Below are positions 28,164 to 35,486 of a stretch of 64,000 bases of DNA, one piece after another. Positions within the stretch are counted from its first letter, which is position 1; each line of letters begins with the position of its first letter. The DNA is taken from contig NZ_MDAG01000027.1 in assembly GCF_002876705.1 (NCBI RefSeq), forward strand, positions 117,536 to 181,535, given 5' to 3'. The translations under genes were made by a program, and so were the position numbers. Under the pieces are notes generated by a model. That model had not been told where the DNA came from. It ran no database searches and saw nothing but the letters and a program-made list of their open reading frames with translations. The stretch is from Enterovibrio norvegicus_B (lineage in GTDB: Bacteria; Pseudomonadota; Gammaproteobacteria; Enterobacterales; Vibrionaceae).

Positions 28164-28781
28164 ATGGCTTCAATTAACGGTACATCGGGAGCGAATACTC
28201 TCGACGGTTCTCGCGATGCAGACACGATCAATGGTTTTGGTGGCGATGACCGCATCATTGGTTTTGGTGGCGACGACGATATTTTTGGTGGAAGCGGCAA
28301 TGATTTCTTGATCGGTGGCGCTGGGAACGATGTGGTTCGTGGCGGTAGAGGTGATGATTTCGTTGGTGGTGGTAGCGGCGATGACATCCTCTATGGTGGC
28401 GTGGGTAACGACACCGTGCTGGGAGGAACGGGTAACGATACTTTATATGCGGATTCAGGTAACGACCGTTTGTTTGGTGGCTCAGGTGACGATTTACTTG
28501 TTAGTGGCACTGGCAATGACTTTCTGATCGGCGGAAGTGGTGCTGACACCTTCCTATTCGACAACATCTTGGGTGAAGGTACAGGTAGCGACCGCGTGAC
28601 AGATTTCGAAGTCGGCGTCGATCTGATCTTTATCCGCGCATCGGGTGACACTGACTTTGCGTCACTTGATATGACACAAGTAGGCAATAACACAGTGATT
28701 GATCTGGACAACGGATCAAGCATTACCCTTAACAATATTTCGGTTACAGATCTTACTGCTGACGACTTTCAGATTGTCTGA
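28164..28781 (+). CDS. Small RTX calcium-binding secreted protein 2
   Basis: 205 residues, the tandem paralogue of the protein at 27016 with the same length and an ungapped alignment. RTX nonapeptides run from about residue 24 to 128 (FGGDDRIIG, FGGSGNDFL, GGRGDDFVGG, LGGTGNDTLY, FGGSGDDLL), followed by the conserved block LIGGSGADTFLFDNILG, shared with copy 1, and a C-terminal secretion-signal segment ending TDLTADDFQIV. It has a higher density of consensus repeats than copy 1, so it may bind Ca2+ better. There is no catalytic domain. A strong terminator follows, then the T1SS ABC gene. It is very likely exported by that system; its role in the extracellular matrix is inference. Confidence 0.88.
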   Translation: MASINGTSGANTLDGSRDADTINGFGGDDRIIGFGGDDDIFGGSGNDFLIGGAGNDVVRGGRGDDFVGGGSGDDILYGGVGNDTVLGGTGNDTLYADSGNDRLFGGSGDDLLVSGTGNDFLIGGSGADTFLFDNILGEGTGSDRVTDFEVGVDLIFIRASGDTDFASLDMTQVGNNTVIDLDNGSSITLNNISVTDLTADDFQIV

Positions 28782-28800
28782 CGGTAAGCGAACTATACTC

Positions 28801-28834
28801 AAGACAGCCAGCACGAATGCTGGTTGTCTTTTTT
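28801..28834 (+). terminator. Strong terminator after RTX gene 2
   Basis: AAGACAGCCAGCA, loop CGAA, TGCTGGTTGTCTT, then TTTTT: a long GC-containing stem followed by a T-run. It separates the abundant-product RTX gene from the transporter genes, the usual way to keep substrate levels above exporter levels. Confidence 0.9.
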
Positions 28835-28905
28835 AGAATTCACTTTAAGCCTTTGCATCGATTGAAAATATCAATTTGGAGCAAGGCATTTGCGCTAGGT
28901 TTGCC

Positions 28906-30615
28906 ATGTCTTTGACTACAGAAAATCAATTAAAAACGACATTAGACCAATGTAAGAAAACGCTCCTTTTGGTGATAGCCTTCAGTTGCGTAATCAACTT
29001 ACTTGTTCTTGCTGTACCCATTTACATGCTTCAAATCTACGATCGCGTTATCGGCTCGCGCTCCATTGATACCCTCTTATTACTGACTGTCATCACGGTG
29101 TTCGCACTCCTCACAATGGCAGTACTAGAAAGCGTACGTACCCGTGTCATGGTGCGAATTGGTGCTTGGTTTGACCAAAGTTTGTCACCTGACATTCTCA
29201 GCGGCAGCATCGCGGCACAACTTCGCCAAGGCATTTCAGCCTCCGTGCAGAGCTTGCGTGATGTCGCAGCAATCCGCGGCTTCATCGGCGGGAACTCGGT
29301 CATCCCCGCGCTCGATGCACCTTGGACGCCGGTGTTTCTGACGTTCGTTTTCTTTTTGCACCCTATTCTCGGCCTTATCGCTACCATCGGTGCTGTCATC
29401 CTTTTCATCATTGCCCTTGTGAATGATGCCGTGACACGTAAAGCCCACAAGACAGCCAATGAATCCGCCATTCTTGCTATGCAGCAAGCGGAATCTGCTG
29501 CGCGCAATGCTGACGCCATTGAAGCCATGGGCATCATGCCGAACTTCATCAAGAACTGGACCGCATTGAACAGTAAAAGCATCGAAGGGCAAATCGTTGC
29601 GAACTCAAAAGGCGCGACCCTCACCGCCACGTCAAAGTTCATTCGCATGCTACTGCAGATTGCGATGCTGGGTGTAGGCGCATGGTTAGTGATCGAAAAC
29701 GAGCTCACGGCGGGTGCCATGATTGCGAGCTCTATTTTGATGTCTCGCGCCCTTGCGCCGGTTGAACAAGCCATTGGGGCTTGGGGAACCGCGATTTCAG
29801 CCCGACAAAGCTATCAACGATTGAGAGAGCAAATCCCAATGTTCCCTGAGCGTGCGAAATCCATGCCGCTACCAAAACCTAACGGTGCGCTGTCAGTTGA
29901 GAAAGTGACGTACTTTCACCCAGGGCAAGCAGAACCTGTGCTTCATGGCATCACATTTAAGCTCGCAGCTGGTGAAGCACTTGGCGTGATTGGTCCATCA
30001 GGAACAGGTAAATCAACCCTCGCACGACTTTTACTCGGCAACTTAACCGCAAATGCGGGTTGTGTGCGCCTAGATAATATGGACGTAGCTAAATGGGATC
30101 CTGATGATCTTGGCCCTCACTGTGGCTACCTGCCTCAAGATGTTGAACTGTTTCCTGGCACGATTCGCCAGAACATTGCGCGTATGTCAGAAGGCGAGCC
30201 GGATCTTGTCATCCAAGCCGCGAAGCTTGCTGGGTGCCATGATTTGATCCTGCGCCAGCGACAAGGCTACGACACCGTGGTTGGTGAACGAGGCCTTGGG
30301 CTTTCGGGGGGCGAACGTCAGCGTATTGCCCTTGCTCGTGCACTTTATGGCAACCCAAGTCTTGTCATTCTTGATGAAGCAAACGCCAACCTTGATGGTG
30401 TCGGTGAAGTGGCATTACAACGCGCCATTACCTATCTCAAATCGCGTAAAGCCACCGTTATTTTGGTTGGGCACCGTCCAAGCATGATGCAATCAATGGA
30501 TAAACTTATGGTGCTGCAAGACACCCAAATTCGCGCCTTTGGCGATCGTGACGAAGTATTGAAACCTCTGCTTGATCAAAGCGCTGCTCTTACATCAAAA
30601 GGAGGAAGTAAGTAA
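28906..30615 (+). CDS. Type I secretion ABC transporter (PrtD/LapB-like class without C39 domain)
   Basis: 569 residues from the ATG at 28906 (MSLTTENQLK); an upstream TTG in frame is less likely. The membrane domain (about 20-310, six helices, beginning LLLVIAFSCVINLLVLAVPIYMLQIYD in part) carries the PrtD-like motif PIYMLQIYDRV. The nucleotide-binding domain has Walker A GPSGTGKST at 363-371, signature LSGGERQR and Walker B LVILDEANANLD. There is no N-terminal peptidase or peptidase-like domain, as in exporters of RTX proteases and epimerases. It overlaps the adaptor gene by one base. The neighbouring RTX proteins are the obvious substrates. No TolC-like gene is present, so the outer-membrane part must come from elsewhere. 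Confidence 0.93.
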   Translation: MSLTTENQLKTTLDQCKKTLLLVIAFSCVINLLVLAVPIYMLQIYDRVIGSRSIDTLLLLTVITVFALLTMAVLESVRTRVMVRIGAWFDQSLSPDILSGSIAAQLRQGISASVQSLRDVAAIRGFIGGNSVIPALDAPWTPVFLTFVFFLHPILGLIATIGAVILFIIALVNDAVTRKAHKTANESAILAMQQAESAARNADAIEAMGIMPNFIKNWTALNSKSIEGQIVANSKGATLTATSKFIRMLLQIAMLGVGAWLVIENELTAGAMIASSILMSRALAPVEQAIGAWGTAISARQSYQRLREQIPMFPERAKSMPLPKPNGALSVEKVTYFHPGQAEPVLHGITFKLAAGEALGVIGPSGTGKSTLARLLLGNLTANAGCVRLDNMDVAKWDPDDLGPHCGYLPQDVELFPGTIRQNIARMSEGEPDLVIQAAKLAGCHDLILRQRQGYDTVVGERGLGLSGGERQRIALARALYGNPSLVILDEANANLDGVGEVALQRAITYLKSRKATVILVGHRPSMMQSMDKLMVLQDTQIRAFGDRDEVLKPLLDQSAALTSKGGSK

Positions 30616-31904
30616 TGGCAATTCCAGCAATTCGTCCGCTTGCTATCACAGGCTTCGCCGTCATCGCATTGTTCTTTGGCACCTTTGGTGTGTGGGCAGT
30701 ATTTAGCAAACTCGATGGTGCATCGATTGCCCCAGGTATCGTGACCATTAATAGTCAGCGTAAAACTGTCCAGCATTTAGAAGGCGGCATCATAGCCCGG
30801 CTCACTGTCGCCGAAGGAGATACCGTCGAAAAAGGGCAAACACTCATCATGCTTGATGATACCCAAGCCCGTTCACAGCTTGAACTTCTGGTTAACAATA
30901 AACGCAATGCACAGGCTCGCGAAGCGCGTTTAATCGCCGAGCGTGACAATGTCAAAGGCATCGTATTCCCCCAGTCTTTGCTGGACGATGAAGATGACCC
31001 TCGCGTTGAAGAACTCCTGACTAACCAACACCGCATTTTTGTCGCTCGTCGTGGGTTCTTCGAATCCCAAAAAGAAATCATCAATAAACAGCTAGCGCAA
31101 AATGAAGCGGAGTTAGATGGTCAATCAAAGCGCTTAACCATTGAGAGGCGTCGCCTCTCAATCATCGGCGAAGAAATCGCGGGTAACCGTAAGTTGGCAG
31201 AAAAAGGGTATGTGAGTAAAACACAGGTACTTCGCCTTGAGCGTGAAGAGACCCAGATACTCAGTACCATTAGCCAAATTCAATCCAATGCCACCCGCCT
31301 TGCGCAGAACGTTGCAGAAAGCCAAGCGCAGCTCAAAGAACAAGAGTTAGAGCGCATTAAGGAAATCGTGGAAGGCTTGCGTGAAAGTCGTCAAGAAAGC
31401 TATGAGCTTGACCAACAGATCGCAGCAGCGACCGATGTCCTCAACAGAACGAAGATTCTCGCGCCGCTCAACGGTACCGTACTTAACCTTCAAGTCTTCT
31501 CTGAGGAAGGGGTTATTTCTCCGGGGCAAGAACTGCTCGACATTGTGCCTAACAACGAACGTATGGTGATTGAAGCCCGTGTCGACCCGTCAGACATCGA
31601 TCAGGTCAGTGCTGGCATGAAAGCACAGATTCGCCTTACTGCGCTAAGTATGCGCAGTGTCAAACCCTTGAATGGCGAATTGCTGACAGTTTCTGCTGAC
31701 CGACTCGTTGATGAACAATCAGGCCTAGCTTACTACCTAGCGCGCGTTGAGTTAGTGGATAACGTGCAAGAAATGCTAAACGGCATCGTTCTCTATCCAG
31801 GAATGCAGGCAGAAGTCATGCTTTTGACGGAACCTCGCACTCCACTTAACTACCTGACAAAGCCTTTGACAGAGAGTTTTAATCGCGCATTCCGTGAAGA
31901 ATAA
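30615..31904 (+). CDS. Type I secretion membrane fusion (adaptor) protein, HlyD family
   Basis: 429 residues. One N-terminal membrane helix (about 8-32) is followed by a lipoyl/barrel-sandwich half (GIVTINSQRKTVQHLEGGIIARL, given in part), a long coiled-coil hairpin (about 90-280) and the second half of the barrel (ILAPLNGTVLNLQVFSEEGVI in part). It belongs to the PrtE-like group that pairs with PrtD-type ABC proteins. The start overlaps the ABC stop (TAATG). A hairpin terminator follows ten bases after the stop. Confidence 0.93.
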   Translation: MAIPAIRPLAITGFAVIALFFGTFGVWAVFSKLDGASIAPGIVTINSQRKTVQHLEGGIIARLTVAEGDTVEKGQTLIMLDDTQARSQLELLVNNKRNAQAREARLIAERDNVKGIVFPQSLLDDEDDPRVEELLTNQHRIFVARRGFFESQKEIINKQLAQNEAELDGQSKRLTIERRRLSIIGEEIAGNRKLAEKGYVSKTQVLRLEREETQILSTISQIQSNATRLAQNVAESQAQLKEQELERIKEIVEGLRESRQESYELDQQIAAATDVLNRTKILAPLNGTVLNLQVFSEEGVISPGQELLDIVPNNERMVIEARVDPSDIDQVSAGMKAQIRLTALSMRSVKPLNGELLTVSADRLVDEQSGLAYYLARVELVDNVQEMLNGIVLYPGMQAEVMLLTEPRTPLNYLTKPLTESFNRAFREE

Positions 31905-31913
31905 TCTAGACAC

Positions 31914-31952
31914 CACTCAGTCTTAACACCAACTAAAGACTGAGTGACTTTT
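31914..31952 (+). terminator. Terminator after the T1SS operon
   Basis: CACTCAGTCTT and AAGACTGAGTG (11-base perfect inverted repeat, 11-base loop), followed by ACTTTTATT. It ends the ABC-adaptor transcript before the exopolysaccharide operon. Confidence 0.75.
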
Positions 31953-32323
31953 ATTGGAATTTAATTTCAGCTGACGACTAAATTTTATTTCTTTCACACT
32001 TTATCTTAAAAAAAACACAAGAAATGCATATGCGCGTGATGGATATCACACTGAGGGGGAACTTTGTTAACTAACTGTTCTTTACGCATAAAAACGCTAG
32101 TGCACTGCAACTGAAATGTCATGTTTAAAAATAGGACAAACTTCATCTTCTCTGAGTTATCGCATGCTGTTTTACTGTGCACGCTTGTTGGGAACCGATA
32201 GCAACTAGAACAAACGCTTCCCTCGCTAGCGAGCTTGGGATGAGTGGTTTACTTTTTAAGTATAAGAAATAAAAAAACCACTCTTATTCAAACTCATGCA
32301 ACAACATTGTGAGCCTGCATTTT
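31953..32323. other. Leader/promoter region of the exopolysaccharide operon
   Basis: About 370 AT-rich bases with no coding frame. It holds two symmetric elements: a perfect 12-base palindrome CTCGCTAGCGAG at 32222-32233, and an inverted repeat GAGTGGTTT (32242-32250) with AAACCACTC (32275-32283) around a 24-base AT-rich loop. They lie 40-100 bases before the first gene, a likely place for regulator binding or a leader hairpin. I saw no ops/JUMPStart element (GGCGGTAGCNT) that would point to RfaH. Confidence 0.5.
32222..32283. repeat. Palindrome plus inverted repeat before the EPS operon
   Basis: CTCGCTAGCGAG is a perfect palindrome, and GAGTGGTTT/AAACCACTC flanks a 24-base AT-rich spacer immediately afterwards. 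Both end about 40 bases before the ATG of the first EPS gene. Function not known. Confidence 0.45.
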
Positions 32324-33721
32324 ATGGACAGCAGAAAAATTCGCACACACGGCACAGAATTCGCCATCCTCTACCGAATATGTGATTTGGCCGTGATTGG
32401 AGGAACGCTAGCGATAGCAAGCTGGCTTTACTTGGGACAACTGTACAAAGACTATCTGCTCATTGTTACGCTAACAGCGGTGTGTTTTTTGCTGTTTGCT
32501 GAAAGTGCGCACCTTTATCGCTCTTGGCGTGTCAGTAATTTCCAAGGACAAATGGTTGCCACCCTACTTCCGTGGTTTGGTGCCAGTGCCGTGCTCGTCA
32601 CCTATTTCTTCTTTACCCAAAGCGGTATTGAGTATTCGCGTGCCGTCATGATGCTGTGGTTTTTACTCGGCTCAATCAGCCTGGTGTTGTGGCGCTATAG
32701 TGCGCGTATGGCACTTAGCCACCTTCGCAACAGCGGTATCAATACCCGTCGCGCAGCCATCATAGGCACCACGGCAAACGGCATTGATCTTGCGCGTGAA
32801 TTCCAACGCAACCATGCCTTGGGCATCAAGCTAACGGGCTTTTATGAAGACCGTGGCGCGGATCGCATTGAAGGCAGTTTGCCAGCCCCCATGCTCGGCA
32901 AAGTTGAGGATGCATTAGAGCAAGCCAAACGCGGCGAGTTACAGCATGTTTATATTGCTATGCCTATGCACGCGAAAGACCGCATAGCACGCTACCTCAA
33001 CCTGTTTGCCGATACCACGGCTACCACGTATCTCGTGCCAGACTTTTTCACTTACAACTTACTACATAGTCGCTGGCAAACGGTGGGGCATGTTCACACC
33101 TTGAGTGTGCACGACACGCCTTTTAATGGTTTAGCTGCATGGACCAAGCGCATGGAAGATATCATTTTATCGCTTCTTATCTTGTTGCTGATATCTCCCG
33201 TCATGTTGTTCGTTGCTGCTGGCGTAAAACTGTCGTCATCAGGCCCAATCATCTTTAAGCAATATCGTTATGGCTTAGATGGTCGAAAAATTGATGTATG
33301 GAAATTTCGTTCCATGTCCGTCATGGATAACGGCGATGACGTGAAACAAGCCACGAAGAATGATCCTCGCGTCACCCGGTTTGGTGCGTTCATTCGCCGT
33401 ACGTCATTGGATGAGTTACCGCAGTTTTTCAACGTACTGCAAGGCTCGATGTCTATCGTTGGTCCTCGCCCTCATGCCGTGGCGCACAATGAACAATACC
33501 GCGCGATTGTTGATCGCTACATGCTTCGCCATAAGGTGAAGCCAGGCATCACAGGTTGGGCGCAGATCAACGGCTACCGTGGCGAGACAGACACGCTAGA
33601 TAAAATGGAAAAACGTATCCAATTCGACTTGGAATACATTCAAAACTGGTCACTGTGGATGGACATAAAGATCGTCTTCGCGACGGTATTTAAAGGGTTC
33701 GTTGGTAAAACGGCCTACTAA
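32324..33721 (+). CDS. Undecaprenyl-phosphate glycosylphosphotransferase (WcaJ/VpsL-like initiating enzyme)
   Basis: 465 residues from the ATG at 32324; a GTG five codons earlier is the alternative. Four N-terminal membrane helices (about 15-115) precede a CoA-binding-like domain (about 140-250) and the C-terminal phosphoglycosyltransferase domain starting with a fifth membrane segment near 270-295. The catalytic Asp-Glu pair is within TSLDELPQFFNVL, and KFRSM and GPRPHAV are the usual motifs of the family. It transfers a sugar-1-phosphate (typically glucose from UDP-glucose) to undecaprenyl phosphate, starting the repeat unit. It is the first gene of the 13-gene operon; GalU at the far end of the island makes UDP-glucose. 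Confidence 0.92.
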   Translation: MDSRKIRTHGTEFAILYRICDLAVIGGTLAIASWLYLGQLYKDYLLIVTLTAVCFLLFAESAHLYRSWRVSNFQGQMVATLLPWFGASAVLVTYFFFTQSGIEYSRAVMMLWFLLGSISLVLWRYSARMALSHLRNSGINTRRAAIIGTTANGIDLAREFQRNHALGIKLTGFYEDRGADRIEGSLPAPMLGKVEDALEQAKRGELQHVYIAMPMHAKDRIARYLNLFADTTATTYLVPDFFTYNLLHSRWQTVGHVHTLSVHDTPFNGLAAWTKRMEDIILSLLILLLISPVMLFVAAGVKLSSSGPIIFKQYRYGLDGRKIDVWKFRSMSVMDNGDDVKQATKNDPRVTRFGAFIRRTSLDELPQFFNVLQGSMSIVGPRPHAVAHNEQYRAIVDRYMLRHKVKPGITGWAQINGYRGETDTLDKMEKRIQFDLEYIQNWSLWMDIKIVFATVFKGFVGKTAY

Positions 33722-33731
33722 GGAGAGTTGT

Positions 33732-34934
33732 GTGAATTACAAAGTGAGCTGTCTTGTAACACTCAGTGCGCTGCCTCTGTCTGTCGCAGCGGTAGAGCCC
33801 TTGGCGTACCAAACTGAAAACGGCATCGACGTTACCCCCACAGTGGAAATGAGTGCGGGGCACAACGACAACGTTCGCCGCACAACCACTGATACCGTCA
33901 GTTCTCCAATGCTGAAGATCTCGCCGAAGGTTATTGCACTTTTTCAGACAGACATGGGGACGTATCAGTTTGATTACCGCCTTGACGCGGTCAGTTATTC
34001 AGATAGCAGTGAGGACAGTTATGCAGATCACCAAGCTCACATTGGAACAGTTTGGATGTTCGATATTCGACATCGACTGCGCATTAACTATACCTATCAA
34101 AGTATTAATGAAGAGCGTGGAACTGGGTTAACGGAAGGTTATAGCCTCTCTGTGGATGAACCTTTACGTTTCGATTACCACCAATTCAACACGCGTTATA
34201 CCTATGGAGCTGCTGGCGCGAAGGGGCGTCTTGTCGGTATCGCTGGCTACGATGCTAAAGCCTACGATGACGTTACTTTCACAACGAGGTCCGTTCAACA
34301 ATCTCGTTACTACAATTGGAAGCAACCCTATGTGGGTGGTGAATTTTACTACGCTGTATCCAATTATTTCTATGCGGTTGCGATCGGACGTATCGCAGAT
34401 AGAACCTATGACGAAGCTGCGCCTAATGTGATTTCTCGCGACAACACCAACTCAACACTTTATGGCGGTTTGGAGTGGGACATTACAGGAAAAACACAGG
34501 GTAAATTGCTCTTAGGTGTTCAAAATAAAGATTTTGACGATAGCGGTAGAGAAACATTCCAAGGCTTTAGTTGGCGCGCTAACTTGAGTTGGAGACCTGC
34601 GGAATACAGCGAACTACGTTTGGAAACACGCGATTACGCTCGTGACCCCGATTTAAACGCTGATTACGTAAAAGACCGTTCAGTAAAAGTGGATTGGGAG
34701 CATTACTGGACACCGAGACTGAGCACGCTCGCGACGGTCAGATATGGAAAAAATGAATACCCCGGCGATATCCGCGTAGACGACGATACGCTGGCTGAAG
34801 TTTCGGCAACTTATAGTCTGGCACGCTGGTGGGATGTCACTGTCGGCGTCAGTAAATTTGACCGAGACTCTACGTTCACTGGGTTTAGTTATGATCAAAC
34901 TCGGTTCTTCTTGGGAATGGAAGTGAGCCTTTAA
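33732..34934 (+). CDS. Outer-membrane beta-barrel protein of an exopolysaccharide export system (BBP2-type)
   Basis: About 400 residues from the GTG at 33732, which has an AGGAGAG site five bases before it. A signal peptide (residues 1-20, ending SVAA) is followed by a chain of alternating-hydrophobicity beta-strands rich in Tyr/Trp/Asp, ending in the aromatic/hydrophobic motif FFLGMEVSL with a C-terminal Leu. The pattern resembles the 'putative beta-barrel porin 2' family found in exopolysaccharide loci such as vps. The next gene encodes a short OPX protein lacking its own outer-membrane part, so this barrel is probably the export channel. Specific family assignment is from memory. Confidence 0.8.
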   Translation: MNYKVSCLVTLSALPLSVAAVEPLAYQTENGIDVTPTVEMSAGHNDNVRRTTTDTVSSPMLKISPKVIALFQTDMGTYQFDYRLDAVSYSDSSEDSYADHQAHIGTVWMFDIRHRLRINYTYQSINEERGTGLTEGYSLSVDEPLRFDYHQFNTRYTYGAAGAKGRLVGIAGYDAKAYDDVTFTTRSVQQSRYYNWKQPYVGGEFYYAVSNYFYAVAIGRIADRTYDEAAPNVISRDNTNSTLYGGLEWDITGKTQGKLLLGVQNKDFDDSGRETFQGFSWRANLSWRPAEYSELRLETRDYARDPDLNADYVKDRSVKVDWEHYWTPRLSTLATVRYGKNEYPGDIRVDDDTLAEVSATYSLARWWDVTVGVSKFDRDSTFTGFSYDQTRFFLGMEVSL

Positions 34935-35453
34935 ATGCAAAAATTACTATGGATATGGATGTTCCTGTTTTCCATGGGCATAGCTCATGCGGAAACTGAA
35001 CAATATGTACTGGATGATGGCGATCGTATTTCTATCAAGGTTTATGGTGAGGAAGATCTCTCCATGGACATCCTTCTCAGTACACAAGGTCGATTCGATT
35101 ACCCGTACTTAGGGCGTCTTCAAGCGGCGGGGAAAACCGTCGGGCAGGTGCAAAGTACAATCGAAAAAGGCCTTCGCGGTGATTTTCTCATTGACCCAAA
35201 AGTAACGGTCAATGTGATTCAGTTCCGCAAGTTCTACGTCAATGGCGAAGTCAATCATCCAGGAGGATACGACTTTCAGCCCGGCCTAACGGTCGCGAAA
35301 GCCATTGCGATTGCCGGTGGTTTTACCGACCGTGCATCCAGAAACAAAATTCAAAAGACAGACAGTAAAAAATCCACGACTCAAAAGAACGTCGGTTTGT
35401 CTCAATCTGTTGGCCCTGGTGACATCATCGTGGTTGAACAGAGCTTTTTTTAG
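34935..35453 (+). CDS. Short polysaccharide export (OPX/Wza-like) protein
   Basis: 172 residues, starting directly after the previous stop (TAA ATG). A signal peptide ends at AHA-E (residue 19), with no lipobox Cys. A poly-export domain (YVLDDGDRISIKVYGEEDL in part, about 24-95) and one SLBB domain (FYVNGEVNHPGGYDFQPG in part, about 100-165) follow. It is less than half the length of Wza (about 379 residues) and has no C-terminal amphipathic helix to cross the outer membrane. Such short OPX proteins are known to work with a separate beta-barrel, which is encoded immediately upstream. Confidence 0.9.
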   Translation: MQKLLWIWMFLFSMGIAHAETEQYVLDDGDRISIKVYGEEDLSMDILLSTQGRFDYPYLGRLQAAGKTVGQVQSTIEKGLRGDFLIDPKVTVNVIQFRKFYVNGEVNHPGGYDFQPGLTVAKAIAIAGGFTDRASRNKIQKTDSKKSTTQKNVGLSQSVGPGDIIVVEQSFF

Positions 35454-35486
35454 CGCTGCTGTAAGTAAACGAAAGGACATCGCTCA

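Noticed and set aside
28015..28311. A 98-residue frame overlapping the start of RTX gene 2
   Set aside because: Different frame from RTX, composition unlike neighbours, no ribosome site, and the RTX frame is strongly supported.
27016..28781. Regular short repeats resembling a CRISPR or satellite array
   Set aside because: They are codon-phased Gly/Asp RTX repeats (GGxGxDxUx) inside two open reading frames; there are no constant repeats with unique spacers.
31953..32323. ops/JUMPStart element for RfaH in the EPS leader
   Set aside because: No GGCGGTAGCNT-like sequence seen; the CGCTAG in the palindrome is not a match.
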